A DNA stretch of 64,000 nucleotides from QHXW01 sp963752965 (GCA_963752965.1 CAVWAJ010000009.1:496001-560000); one strand, 5' to 3'; counted from the stretch's first letter, positions 1-9,531 are shown. The notes: generated by a model not told the origin, from the sequence alone. Program-made: numbers and translations.

Positions 1-2
1 GA

Positions 3-2360
3 ACGTCCAGTTATACGTACTGGAATAACTGGATTGGATCCGGAGGTAGCCCTGCCCGTACCGATCAGTTTGATGTCAAGATCGATCACAGTTTCAGCGA
101 CATGACTCTGTTCAGCGGCAAGTTCTCCTTCCAGCGCCCCTTCCATAGGGACCCGAACTGCTTCGGGAATGCGGCCGACACGTGCGCCATAGGGACCGAC
201 CTTAACCACTCGTATCTGGCTGCGCTGAACGTGAATCACACCTTCAGCCCAACGCTGTTGTTGACCGTATCGTATGGTTTCAACCGGTGGTGGGAATTCT
301 TGCCTACCATCATGGGTGACTATCCGAAGGTGGATCCAATCAAGGAACTTGGTCTGCCCAGCTACATGTACCGCTCCGGTCTGGATGTATTTCCGGGAGT
401 CGTGGTCGGAGACACTTACGCGGACGGCCCAAACGGCCAGTCGGTCGGCACGTGGCCCTGGACGTATATCATACGCGGGCAAGACACCCACCAGTTGCTG
501 GCAACCATGAGCTGGGTCAAGGGCTCGCACGAGCTGAAATTCGGCGTTGATGGCCGTGTGCACCGTATCAACTTCGACCTGCCGGGACCGACTACCGGCT
601 ACTTCGGCTATGATTACTACTCGACATCCCAAACGCCTACGTATGGTAGCGGCGGCGATGCCATGGCGAGTTTTCTCACTGGCGTTGGTACGAGCCACGA
701 TTACGGTGATTATGAAGTTCCTGGACAGTTCAGCGGTCAGAACTTTCAATGGGCCGGCTTCATACAGGATAACTGGAAAGTGACGCGGAGCCTGACGCTC
801 AATGTCGGACTTCGCTACGACTTGACCATGCCGCGAACGGAACGTTATAACCGGATGGACTGGCTGGACCCCAATGCAGTTTCTCCGCTCCAGGTTCCGA
901 GCCTGGGAACGCTGCACGGCGGTGAGGTCTTTGCCAGTGCCAATGACCGTGGGATCTACGATCCGAATTACACTAATTTTCAGCCTCGATTCGGATTTGC
1001 GTGGAGCGGCCTCAAGAAGACGGTGGTTCGCGGTGGATACGGGATCTTCTACTCACAATCCAAGGCCACCGTCACCGGAGTGAGCGGATACGGACACCAA
1101 GGTTACGTGGCGGAAACACCGTGGATCACCAGTTTGAACAACGACGGCTCGACTCCTTGGGGACGGCTGAACGATCCGTGGCCGATTAAAGGGCCGAACC
1201 TGCCTCCAGGCAACTCTCTCGGACTGTTGAATGACGTGGGCTACCAGGCCATCGGTCCCATTCGAACGCTGAACGCGGTCCCTTACGAGCAGTCGTGGAG
1301 CCTGGGTATTCAACGAGAACTGCCTTGGAGTATTTTGCTCGAAGCCAGCTATGTCGGGAAGAAAGGCACCCATCTGTATTACGGTGGCGCTGGGGAGAAC
1401 GATATTCTGGGGGCCCAGATTGAACAGTACTCGGCGAGCCAGATCGCGGGCCTTCTCAGCTATGTATCGAACCCGTTCTACGGAGTCATCAAAGATACGA
1501 ACAGCTCGTTATCGAATTCCACGATTCAGGCGTGGCGGCTGCAATTGCCCTACCCACAGTTCACCAGCTTCCTGTCCGATGATCGACCGGTTGCCGACTC
1601 GATTTACCACGCATTGCAGATGCGCGCCCAGAAACGATTCTCCTCGGGCCTTGAGTTCATGCTGGCATACACGTTCTCGAAGGCGATTGATGATTCAAGC
1701 GTCAGCAGTAACAACAATTGGATGGCCAATATCACCTTGCCGACTACGCTTCAGGATCCCAACAGACGCTATCTCGAGCGCAGCGTATCATTGTTCGACA
1801 TTACCAACGTGCTCCAGTTCACGCACGTGTACGAACTGCCATTCGGCCGGGGAAAGAAAGTCGGTGCTAATTGGAACCCGGTGGTGAACGGGGTGCTGGG
1901 TGGGTGGGCGGTCAATGGGATCTGGAAGTTCGACAGCGGCTTCCCCCTGATTCCGACTCTGCTTGGGGGCTTTAATCTACCGAGCTACGGTCCTCAGATG
2001 CCTGATTTAGTTGGCACACCTGCGCGGAACAACGGCTCGAATTGGATGACGCAGTATTTTAGCAATCCGAACGTGTTCACGTATCCCGCTCCTTACGCGC
2101 TCGGCGACGCGCCGCGGAATTTACCCTGGGTTCGCGCTCCGGGTGCGAGAAACGCGGACCTGTCGCTGTTCAAACAATTTCCGCTTTCCTGGATACGGGA
2201 AGGCATGCGCATGGAGTTCCGCCTCCAGGCGTTGAACGCCTTCAACCACCCGCAGTTCGCTCCTCCGAACATGACGGTTGGTTCAAACTCGTTCGGCTCG
2301 GTAACCAGCCAGGCCAACTCGCCGCGCGAGGTCGAACTCGGACTGAAAGTGTACTTCTAA
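3..2360 (+). CDS. TonB-dependent receptor, Oar-like (5' end outside window)
   Basis: The reading frame is already open at base 3, so this is the C-terminal ~785 residues of a larger protein. The first visible residues include the turn RTDQFDVKIDHSF, typical of the beta-barrel of acidobacterial Oar-like receptors, which usually carry an N-terminal carboxypeptidase-regulatory-like domain and a plug domain, both missing here. Barrel-type repeats follow (for example NVGLRYDLT, FQPRFGFAW) and the protein ends with an aromatic outer-membrane C-terminus (LGLKVYF). The family sits in the outer membrane and imports large ligands with TonB energy. The substrate cannot be read from sequence, though the neighbouring GH9 enzymes suggest a carbohydrate. 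The in-frame ATG at 102 lies inside the barrel and is not the start. Confidence 0.9.
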   Translation, partial: TSSYTYWNNWIGSGGSPARTDQFDVKIDHSFSDMTLFSGKFSFQRPFHRDPNCFGNAADTCAIGTDLNHSYLAALNVNHTFSPTLLLTVSYGFNRWWEFLPTIMGDYPKVDPIKELGLPSYMYRSGLDVFPGVVVGDTYADGPNGQSVGTWPWTYIIRGQDTHQLLATMSWVKGSHELKFGVDGRVHRINFDLPGPTTGYFGYDYYSTSQTPTYGSGGDAMASFLTGVGTSHDYGDYEVPGQFSGQNFQWAGFIQDNWKVTRSLTLNVGLRYDLTMPRTERYNRMDWLDPNAVSPLQVPSLGTLHGGEVFASANDRGIYDPNYTNFQPRFGFAWSGLKKTVVRGGYGIFYSQSKATVTGVSGYGHQGYVAETPWITSLNNDGSTPWGRLNDPWPIKGPNLPPGNSLGLLNDVGYQAIGPIRTLNAVPYEQSWSLGIQRELPWSILLEASYVGKKGTHLYYGGAGENDILGAQIEQYSASQIAGLLSYVSNPFYGVIKDTNSSLSNSTIQAWRLQLPYPQFTSFLSDDRPVADSIYHALQMRAQKRFSSGLEFMLAYTFSKAIDDSSVSSNNNWMANITLPTTLQDPNRRYLERSVSLFDITNVLQFTHVYELPFGRGKKVGANWNPVVNGVLGGWAVNGIWKFDSGFPLIPTLLGGFNLPSYGPQMPDLVGTPARNNGSNWMTQYFSNPNVFTYPAPYALGDAPRNLPWVRAPGARNADLSLFKQFPLSWIREGMRMEFRLQALNAFNHPQFAPPNMTVGSNSFGSVTSQANSPREVELGLKVYF

Positions 2361-2400
2361 GGACTGCGTCGTACTGACGCGGACCGGCCGATCAAGCGAA

Positions 2401-2430
2401 GGGCCCAGGCACTTTTCTGTGCTGGGGCCG
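2401..2430 (+). terminator. Hairpin downstream of the TonB receptor
   Basis: An imperfect inverted repeat (GGCCCAGGCAC / GTGCTGGGGCC, 6-nt loop) lies 40 nt after the receptor stop. There is no T-run after it, so it is only a possible terminator. Apart from this hairpin I see no gene between 2361 and about 2664. Confidence 0.4.
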
Positions 2431-2664
2431 CTCCGCGTCTAGTGCACTCTTGGGCGGTGGGATCCGGCGCTCGGACGTGGGACGTATCATGGCTGCGACG
2501 CTGGCGGCCGCCCGAAGTGCGGGCGGTCCACTCGGCATGCAACCTAGCGATCCCAGGACGCGCCGGTGACTTTCTTCCGTGCAGCCCCGGGAACATAGTC
2601 CATGCGAAAACTACGGGAGGTTCTGCGCCTCCGATACGTTCTGGCATCGTGGCGGATTGTGCTG

Positions 2665-3066
2665 GCGCACGCACGATCAACGAGCTCGTCTTGATGTTCA
2701 AGAACCAGCAGATCAACGTGGAATCGCGATTTTCAGCGCAACTCCGTCTGGGGTATCGGGGACCGGCGGCGGCTGATCCACTCCATCGTCGCGCACTATC
2801 CGCTCCCGAGCTTCTTCCTTTACCAGCGCAACCAAGACGGTCGCCTGGTGTACGACGTTATCGATGGGAAGCAGCGCCTGGAGACAATTTTGGTGTTCTT
2901 GCACCAAGGCCGGTTTTCGTGCGATGGGTTTGCGGCGAAGCTGGAGCTCGACGGCGAAACGGGCTGGTTTGACTGGGCGGCCCTCAAGCGGCACTACCCG
3001 GACGTGCGGAACGCGTTTGAAACGGACAAGGTCCAAAGAGCAGAAGTGAAGGACGAACTACCCTAA
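2665..3066 (+). pseudogene. DUF262 / GmrSD-type N-terminal fragment, frameshifted
   Basis: One frame reads RTINELVLMFKNQQIN, the usual opening of DUF262 proteins. After a frameshift near 2715-2720 a second frame continues with FQRNSVW, then LIHSIVAHYPLPSFFLY and the signature DVIDGKQRLETI. DUF262 is the nucleotide-binding/nuclease domain of GmrSD-type modification-dependent restriction enzymes. Only the first ~130 residues are present, where the family normally has 350-700, and there is no credible start codon. I read this as a dead fragment of a defence gene. It sits between the TonB receptor and GH9-1 and belongs to neither. Confidence 0.7.
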
Positions 3067-3293
3067 CTCGTTGACCTGTTCCGTGCGGATCAAAACGGAG
3101 GTGGTGGCGCGCAGGGGGCAAACGTGGGCGCAATCGATATCCAGCCAGGGCTCGTGATCTCTGTGGGAAGTCCCGGCGGGCCCTCGGCGCCTTAAACCGT
3201 CGACAAGGAATCAGATTCCAGAGGTGTTTACCCGGCGCCGGATTCCCCCTGGGAAGATTGCGATTCAGCTTGGTGCCGCTAGAGGAGAACAGA

Positions 3294-6137
3294 ATGAGAC
3301 TCTTGATGCTGGCCTTGACGCTCGGAACTTACGCGCTTGCTGTTGAACGCAAGCCCATGGCCGCGAACTTCCAGGACTCCGCGCCATACCGGTGGCTCAA
3401 CAAGAAGGTGCTGGAAAGCCGCCTCCTGGACAACATGGAGAGTTTGGAGAAGTGGACCGCCATCAACGCCGAGATGACGCTCAGCCGGGAGAGGTCACAC
3501 GACGGCGCCCAGTCCCTCCGGCTGCGCACGCCCACGAAACTAGACAAACCGGGCCCCGCCAGCGGACGAGGGTGGGGTAGCGCCGGAGTCAGGCGGCGCT
3601 TCGATGGCGAAGACTGGCGCAACTTCAACCGCATCTCGTTGTGGATCTATCCCGATTGCCCCGGCACGTACGTGGTCACGGTTTCTATCCGTTTCGCCGC
3701 CGAAAAACTGGCTGGGGCCTCGGGGTCGGCGAGCGGTTCCACCGTTCTGAGGAACCGCGACTGGAACCACGTAGTATGGGAAATTGACAATGTGTCGCCA
3801 CGGGACAAGGTAACGAGCCTGGAAATTACTCGCGCGATGAACGGGAACGAGCCGGAGGAGGCGGACAGCGTTACCTTTGACCTCGCCCGCTTGGAGTTAG
3901 AGCGCGTGGAACCGGACTATATCGAAGGCTGGGGCGTGTGGCCCGGGAGAATCTCCTACAGCCACACGGGCTATCAGGCGGGTGCGACGAAGAGTGCGAT
4001 CGCCAGTGATTTGAACGCCCGGGAGTTCCGGTTGATCGACCAGGCGACCGGGCAGGCGGTGCTGTCCAAGCCCATTGAAACCGTCAAGACGAATTTGGGA
4101 AGGTTCCAGGTGATGGACTTCTCCGAGGTCCAACAAGAGGGTTCGTACGTTTTGGATGCCGGCGGAACGGTGACGCGTCCGTTCCGCATCGACCCCAATG
4201 TGTGGCGGCAGACAATCTGGAAGGCCCTCAATTTTTTCTACTGTGAGCGTTGCGGGATAGCGATATCCGGGATACATGGCGTGTGCCACCGCGACTGGCA
4301 GGCTGAGCACGGGGACAAGCGGATCATTATCAACGGGGGATGGCATGATGCGGGCGACCTCACCCAGAGCGCCAAGCAGACTGCCGAGAACGCCTACGCG
4401 ATGTTCAGCCTGGCAGAGCGGTTATACGCCAGGGGCGAGGACCCGGAGTTGTACGAGCGGGTCTTGGAAGAAGCCACGTGGGGACTCACGTACGTTCTCA
4501 AGACCAGCTTTGGCGACGGATTCCGCCACACGGGTTCGGTAAACGGTCGCAAAACTAACGGCATCCTCGGCGACTTCGATGACCCGACCATCTCTCAGGC
4601 CCGCAACATCCCAATGGAAAATTTCGCGGCCTCCGCCGTCGAAGGGATTGCGCACCGGGTTTTGAAGGAGCGAGATCCGCGGTTGGCGGCGTACTCTCTG
4701 AAGATGGCGGAGGCGGACTGGCGGTTCGCGGTGGCGGGGATGGCCAATCCCGACGTGCCATGGACTGGCGCCCTGACTTTCCAGAATGTGTGGCACGTCA
4801 CGTTCGACTCGGAGAACGTAGTGCATGAGGTAGCGTCCACGGGGGTGCTGGCTTCGGTAAATCTGTGGCGAGCTACGAGCGACCAGCGTTATGCGGACAA
4901 AGCAGCCGAACTGGGGCGGATGATCGTTGATTCGCAGCAGCGGCAAAGGCCGGGTTGGGACATTCCCCTGACCGGATTCTTCTACGCTAGTCCCGCGAGA
5001 GACCGCGTCGTGCATTACGTTCACCGCGGCCGCGAGCAAGGGCCCGACCTCGCCCTGAGTGAGCTTTGCGAGGCGTTCCCGAATCATCCCGACTGGATGA
5101 AATGGTATTCCGCGGTGGTACTGCATTCGGAGTACTTGAAGGGCATGGCGAAGTACACCGAGCCCTACGGCGTGATGCCCGCCTCGATCTACAAGGACGA
5201 TGAGTATCTGAAAGTGCCCGAGACGATTCGGGAATCGTTTCGGAAGCAGGTGCTCAACGGCATCCCGCTCGGGGCGGGTCAGTACTTGCGGGTGTTTCCG
5301 GCCGCGGATGATTTATACCGCGGGCACTTCGGCACCGTTCTGTCGCAGGCCCTGGCGCTCGCTCAGGCCGCGCACCTGCGCGGGGACCTGGAGTCGGCGG
5401 AGCTTTCGCAGAAACAACTGGAATGGGTAATCGGCCGCAATCCGTTCGCGCAAAGCACCATGTGGGGGGAAGGGTACGATTTTCCGCCCTATGCTTCTTC
5501 TTCGTCCGGCAACATGGTGGGGGGGATCCCGGTGGGCATTGAGACCCGCGGCGACCGTGACGTGCCGTACTGGCCCATCCACACATATGCGACATACAAA
5601 GAGGTGTGGAACCACCCCGTGGGCCGCTGGATATGGTTGATGCGGTACCTGGCCGGTCCAGCGCTTGTCGAGGGGCAGGCGGACTCGGTGGTAGATTTCC
5701 AGGAGACCACCTACGGGCAGCGGTTCGAGGTCAAGCCGGAGTTGCCTGGTGGGCGATTCCGGGCCCTGTTACCGGAGGGGAAGTACACTGTGCGGTGCAA
5801 CGGGGAGGAACAGACGCGAACCTTCCTGCCGGGCGCTACCTACGATCTGGATCTTCGCACCGGCAGTGGGTTGGACTTTGAGGTCTCCAAGGACACATCC
5901 GGTGCCGGAGAAGTGACAATCAAAGTGAGTGCACGGGGCAACGGTCCTCACCGGTTCGCGATTCGCGCGGAGAATCTGACGCTGAACGGTGCTGAAAAGG
6001 AATTAACCCTGCGAACGGGAAGTACGGGGACATTGGAGTGGCGAGGTCGGATCGCTTCGGCGGACACTCCGTGGGTGGTCGTGGTAGTTCCGGACCAGAC
6101 CGTATCGCTGCGAAAGGAGATGGGTGAATACAGGTGA
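3294..6137 (+). CDS. Exported glycoside hydrolase family 9 protein (GH9-1, intact copy)
   Basis: 947 residues from the ATG preceded by AGAGGAG; an in-frame upstream start at 3258 lacks a ribosome site. Order of parts: signal peptide (MRLLMLALTLGTYALA); a galactose-binding-like module at about 30-205; a cellulase N-terminal Ig-like domain at about 215-320 (YSHTGYQ to FRIDPNVW); the GH9 (alpha/alpha)6 catalytic domain with GGWHDAGD, where Asp352 and Asp355 fit the base residues, and the NPFAQSTMWGEG segment; Glu770 in TYKEVW is a candidate general acid by position; then a C-terminal beta domain. GH9 enzymes are mostly endo- or exo-glucanases acting outside the cytoplasm. Compared with its three paralogs here it lacks ~24 residues after WTA near residue 55 and has a divergent last few residues. 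It is the only one of the four without a visible lesion. Confidence 0.9.
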   Translation: MRLLMLALTLGTYALAVERKPMAANFQDSAPYRWLNKKVLESRLLDNMESLEKWTAINAEMTLSRERSHDGAQSLRLRTPTKLDKPGPASGRGWGSAGVRRRFDGEDWRNFNRISLWIYPDCPGTYVVTVSIRFAAEKLAGASGSASGSTVLRNRDWNHVVWEIDNVSPRDKVTSLEITRAMNGNEPEEADSVTFDLARLELERVEPDYIEGWGVWPGRISYSHTGYQAGATKSAIASDLNAREFRLIDQATGQAVLSKPIETVKTNLGRFQVMDFSEVQQEGSYVLDAGGTVTRPFRIDPNVWRQTIWKALNFFYCERCGIAISGIHGVCHRDWQAEHGDKRIIINGGWHDAGDLTQSAKQTAENAYAMFSLAERLYARGEDPELYERVLEEATWGLTYVLKTSFGDGFRHTGSVNGRKTNGILGDFDDPTISQARNIPMENFAASAVEGIAHRVLKERDPRLAAYSLKMAEADWRFAVAGMANPDVPWTGALTFQNVWHVTFDSENVVHEVASTGVLASVNLWRATSDQRYADKAAELGRMIVDSQQRQRPGWDIPLTGFFYASPARDRVVHYVHRGREQGPDLALSELCEAFPNHPDWMKWYSAVVLHSEYLKGMAKYTEPYGVMPASIYKDDEYLKVPETIRESFRKQVLNGIPLGAGQYLRVFPAADDLYRGHFGTVLSQALALAQAAHLRGDLESAELSQKQLEWVIGRNPFAQSTMWGEGYDFPPYASSSSGNMVGGIPVGIETRGDRDVPYWPIHTYATYKEVWNHPVGRWIWLMRYLAGPALVEGQADSVVDFQETTYGQRFEVKPELPGGRFRALLPEGKYTVRCNGEEQTRTFLPGATYDLDLRTGSGLDFEVSKDTSGAGEVTIKVSARGNGPHRFAIRAENLTLNGAEKELTLRTGSTGTLEWRGRIASADTPWVVVVVPDQTVSLRKEMGEYR

Positions 6138-6238
6138 CCTGATTAGGAACGACACAACGATAAATCCTTATCGGGAGAGCCGCCGGCGGAGAGAACTGAG
6201 ACGCGAACGCACGTTCGAACCGACGTGGGAGAAACACG

Positions 6239-6835
6239 ATGAAACTGTGGGCACTAGTGTTCATATTTGGAATTACTTTGCTAGCCGGCGAGCGCGCACC
6301 TATGGTGGCGAACTTTCAGGATTCGGCGGCCTACCGATGGGCCAATAAGAAGGTACTGGAGAGCCGGTTGTTAGACGACATGGAGAGCCTGGACAAGTGG
6401 ACCGCCTTCACGAACGGTCCAGCGGCGATTGTAGACGCTCGCACTCAGTCTCAGGTGACTCGGTCGAGCCAAGTGCTCGCCGAAATGGTGCTCACCAGAG
6501 AGGCGTCGCGCGACGGAGGCCAGTCGCTTCGGCTGCGTATGCCCACCAAAGTGGATAAGCCTGGCCCGGTTACCGGCCGAGGGTGGGGTAGTTCCGGCAT
6601 CATCCGGCTGTTCGATGGTGAGGACTGGCGGAAGTTCAACCGCATCTCGATATGGATCCGTCCGGATTGCCCCGGTTTCTACGTGACTGCCCTGGGCCTC
6701 CAGCTTCAGAATGATGGCGTCGAGAAATTGCCTGCAGCTTTTGGGCAAGAGGGCGACCACAGCATTATCTTGCGAAATCACGAGTGGAACTTTGGCGTGA
6801 AAATTCAGGCTAGCTACTTTTTGGCGCAAAAATGA
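6239..6835 (+). pseudogene. Truncated GH9 paralog (GH9-2), N-terminal module only
   Basis: It starts with the same leader and module as the other GH9 copies (MVANFQDSAAYRW, KKVLESRLLDDMES) after a GGGAGAAACACG ribosome site. Similarity stops abruptly after HEWN at base 6790, where intact copies continue HVVWEIGNV. The last 15 codons are read from foreign sequence. The Ig-like and catalytic domains are missing, so no hydrolase activity is possible. It lies 100 bp downstream of GH9-1 in the same direction, which suggests tandem duplication followed by loss of the 3' part when the adjoining transposon-like DNA arrived. Confidence 0.85.
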
Positions 6836-7333
6836 GTGGCTAAGCCGTTCACTGTGAGCTCGCGGGGCGGCAGACATCTACATAGTCGTACAAATCTTCG
6901 TCCCAAAAGCTCTTTGACAGCTCATGTCAATTTTCTCTTAGCACAAAAATAGGGCCTTATTATCTTAATATCAAGTGATACGTAGGCGAGAACGGGCTGA
7001 TTCAGCGACTCCTGCGGGCCACCGAAATCATGGTCCAAGGCGGCCTGTCGGAAACCTCTTGTCGTTGCGGCAACCCCAACTGCATCTATCGTCGCGATCC
7101 CGAGCGCCTACATGGGCCCATCTGCACATCACCTACCGCGTCAATGGAAAAAAGTCGCTCTCTGTATGCCCCTCCAGAGCACGCCTCAGCCGCTCGTCAA
7201 GCGCAACAGGTGTGGTCTGACTTTTGGGAGATTGGCTATGCGCTGGCCGCCCGGAACCTCGACTACCTGCAGCGGCAAAGGCAACGGAAAAAAAAGACTG
7301 GTACGCCAGCCACTGCAGAAGAGGCTCCCGTGA
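6791..7333 (+). mobile_element. Transposon-like remnant with a DUF6788-like small ORF
   Basis: Foreign DNA begins exactly where GH9-2 similarity ends. It has an AT-richer stretch, a TTTTTG/CAAAAA inverted repeat at 6818-6832, and an ORF from 7030 whose residues (CRCGNPNC, LHGPICTSPT, then a basic QRQRQRKKK tail) resemble the DUF6788 pattern CGKPGCRC...HGPYW. Small proteins of that type often sit beside transposases. No transposase remains. By chance the frame has no stop before the next gene, so the two appear fused; the fusion is not believed. Confidence 0.45.
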
Positions 7334-7521
7334 TTGAGAGAGCCCATTCTGGCTACTCACAACGATTCTTAGACTCCTTGACGTGCTATGATCATATAAT
7401 ATTTCATTGGACGAACTGCGAATTCTCCGCAGAGCAGGGAGCTTCAAAATTGGCAGGACCTTCGAAGCGCGTCTCTTTGGCAAGTGTTTCGGAGATGCAG
7501 TGCATAGAAAGGAGCAGGTTG

Positions 7522-8814
7522 ATGAAACAGAGTCGGCAACTTCGAATTGGCGCAGTTGCTGCCGGAGTATTACTGGCTGGCTGGCTTTCGCTTCCGGCCG
7601 TGACGGCCTCCGAGGATAGTCACGGTGTGAAGGCATTTGTTGGTGCACGAATCATTGATGGGACCGGCAAGGCCGCCATGGAAAAGGCCACTTTGGTGAT
7701 TCGTGAGGGCCGAGTTGACGCTGTGGGGCCCAAAGTGAAAGTACCGGCAGGAGCGGAGCGCATCGATGCAACCGGCAAAACCATCATTCCCGGCCTGATT
7801 ACTGCCCACGGCCACGTACAGAACGCAGACCAACTGGGGATGTACCTCCGAGATGGCCTCACAACCGTTCTTAGCCTTGGCGGCGACCACGAGTTCGCCG
7901 TGCGTGACCAATGTCGAGGCGCAGCTCCAGGCACTGTCCCGCGCCTCTTCGTCGCGGGACCAATCGAGGATTCGGCTCCCTTTCCCGGTGCGATCGCGGT
8001 CACGACACCCGAGGAGGCCCGTAAGACAGTCGACGAACTCGTCACGCACAAGCCGGATATCGTTAAACTCCGCGTAGACGACTTCTTTCACGTGCGTCCG
8101 AAAATGAGTCCTGAAGTCTACAAGGCCGTTATCGAGGAGGCGCACAAGAACGGCCTTCGCGTCGCTGCCCACATAGTGTTTCTGGATGACGGTCTCGGTG
8201 TGTTGCGCGCAGGCGCCGATTACATAGCCCATAGTGTCCGCGACCGTGACGTGGACGACGAGTTTATCCGGCTCATGAAGAAGCGCAACGTCTTCTATTG
8301 CCCTACTCTCACGCGTGAGCTTTCGATGTTCGTATATGCAGAGACGCCGCCCTTCTTTCATGATCCGTTTTTCCTCAAAGAGGCGGATCGGGTCGAGATG
8401 GCAAGAATGGAAGATCCAAAACATCAGGCGGCCGTGCGAGTTGATAAGAACGGTATTTGGTTCAAGGACCACATGGAAGTCGCCATGCGGAACCTGAAAA
8501 AGTTATCCGACGCCGGCGTGACCATTGTCATGGGTACCGATACCGGCGGCGGCCCTGGCCGCTTCCACGGCTACTTTGAGCACCTCGAACTGGAATATGA
8601 GGTCAAGGCCGGTCTGACGCCCATGCAGGCGTTAGTGTCTGCCACCGGAGGAGCTGCAAAAGTTCTGAACGTATCCAACCAACTCGGCACGCTGGAGAAG
8701 GGCAAATGGGCGGACTTCGTGGTACTGGACGCCAATCCGCTTGACGATATCAAAAATACACGCAGTATCGATTCAGTGTGGGTCGGCGGACACCGTGTGC
8801 CTAACAAACAATAA
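7522..8814 (+). CDS. Exported amidohydrolase (imidazolonepropionase-like)
   Basis: 430 residues from the ATG behind AAAGGAGCAGG, beginning with a clear signal peptide (cleavage expected near PAVTAS). It has an N-terminal beta-sandwich (ARIIDGTGK, LVIREGRV), the metal motif ITAHGHV where the usual HxH appears as HGH, a mid-barrel His segment (RVAAHIVF), and VMGTDTGG supplying the metal Asp. The C-terminal FVVLDANPLDDI returns to the sandwich. The superfamily hydrolyses amide or cyclic amide bonds with one or two metals; periplasmic acidobacterial members include predicted dipeptidase-like enzymes. The substrate is not predictable. It is probably monocistronic, with an 8-bp-stem hairpin downstream. 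Confidence 0.85.
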   Translation: MKQSRQLRIGAVAAGVLLAGWLSLPAVTASEDSHGVKAFVGARIIDGTGKAAMEKATLVIREGRVDAVGPKVKVPAGAERIDATGKTIIPGLITAHGHVQNADQLGMYLRDGLTTVLSLGGDHEFAVRDQCRGAAPGTVPRLFVAGPIEDSAPFPGAIAVTTPEEARKTVDELVTHKPDIVKLRVDDFFHVRPKMSPEVYKAVIEEAHKNGLRVAAHIVFLDDGLGVLRAGADYIAHSVRDRDVDDEFIRLMKKRNVFYCPTLTRELSMFVYAETPPFFHDPFFLKEADRVEMARMEDPKHQAAVRVDKNGIWFKDHMEVAMRNLKKLSDAGVTIVMGTDTGGGPGRFHGYFEHLELEYEVKAGLTPMQALVSATGGAAKVLNVSNQLGTLEKGKWADFVVLDANPLDDIKNTRSIDSVWVGGHRVPNKQ

Positions 8815-8840
8815 AGGTTTGACAAGCACAAACTTCCGAT

Positions 8841-8867
8841 GATCACCAGCAGCGGTAGTTGGTGATC
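8841..8867 (+). terminator. Perfect 8-bp hairpin after the amidohydrolase
   Basis: GATCACCA at 8841-8848 pairs with TGGTGATC at 8860-8867 around an 11-nt loop, 27 bp after the stop codon. There is no T-tract. It could be a weak terminator or the end of the adjoining insertion sequence remnant. Confidence 0.4.
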
Positions 8868-8890
8868 TGCGAGTGGTGAATAGAGTGAGC

Positions 8891-9000
8891 TCAGCGAGGG
8901 GCAAGCGTCCAGCGATGTGGCAGGAGTTCATCGAGCTTGGTAGAGAATGGTCGGCGATGCGGCCGAACACATTGCGGAACTAGACGAAGGGATCCATCTT
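8891..9000 (-). pseudogene. IS66-family TnpC C-terminal remnant
   Basis: Read on the minus strand, one frame gives FGRIADHS and, after a 1-base shift, KLDELLPHRWTLAPR followed by a stop at 8891. This is the conserved end of IS66 transposases (IADHP..RLDELLPW). Only about 35 codons survive and they include a frameshift, so the element is dead. Confidence 0.6.
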
Positions 9001-9052
9001 GAATCCGACGCACCGTGACGGGGTGCCCTCCCGTCCACCCGACCCGATCTCA

Positions 9053-9243
9053 AGGCAGGCGGCGGGGCGGAGCCTCGGAGGCGACCACCTTCACGGTTTG
9101 ATCGCCAGCCGCTGAGGCGGGCACAATCGCCGAGAGCGGGGCCTCGGTGACCTGCGGGCGGAAAGGCAGCAAAAGCAGCAGGCGATCGCCCGCCAGAATC
9201 TCGTAGGAACGGATGGGCTCGCGGCCGGCTAGCGCCGTCTGGC
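9053..9243 (-). pseudogene. C-terminal fragment of an unidentified secreted protein
   Basis: A minus-strand frame reads AGREPIRSYEILAGDRLLL and later VPASAAGDQTVKV, ending at the end of the frame near 9053. The hydrophobic-basic rhythm looks like the beta-rich tail of an extracellular protein, but I cannot name the family. No start or upstream part exists because the region abuts the AT-rich promoter at 9244. Confidence 0.25.
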
Positions 9244-9270
9244 TTGACAACGATATGATTGTAATATAAT
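9244..9270 (+). promoter_or_regulatory. Probable sigma-70 promoter
   Basis: TTGACA at 9244-9249 and TATAAT at 9265-9270 with a short 15-nt spacer, inside an AT-rich patch with partial dyad symmetry. It points at the bicupin remnant and the DUF362 gene. Confidence 0.45.
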
Positions 9271-9306
9271 CGTGCCTCAAACTTAACAGGCCAGCGACCG
9301 AAGGCG

Positions 9307-9522
9307 GTGTTTTCAATGTTGGAATTTGGTCGACAAGTAGGCGGTGATCGGATCGGCATGTGTCTCGGCGGCTGGCATACAGTTACGCCCCGTGTCACGC
9401 GCGGTTCGCTTGAGGAGCGTGACATTCTGATGCACGGTGAACCGCTGAACTCCAAGCAGAAGAAGCCTCAACTCCGAGGCCAGGAGCAAACAACGAACGC
9501 AATCAAGGCCCGCGAAGAATAG
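9307..9522 (+). pseudogene. Remnant of a third bicupin paralog
   Basis: Residues around GGWHTVTPRVTRGSLEERDIL and LNSKQKKPQLRG line up with the N-terminal cupin region of the two intact bicupins at 11-13 kb (GDGRTSPPAVTHGTLQERSIL; PTQKGAVLRY). The signal peptide is gone and the similarity ends after ~45 residues, so both cupin barrels are missing. It is on the opposite strand to the intact copies. Confidence 0.6.
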
Positions 9523-9531
9523 GATCTACAC

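Noticed and set aside
7030..8814. A single 594-codon frame joining a DUF6788-like segment to the amidohydrolase
   Set aside because: The amidohydrolase has its own ribosome site, start and signal peptide at 7522; a signal peptide in the middle of a protein makes no sense. The upstream part is transposon debris that happens to lack stops.
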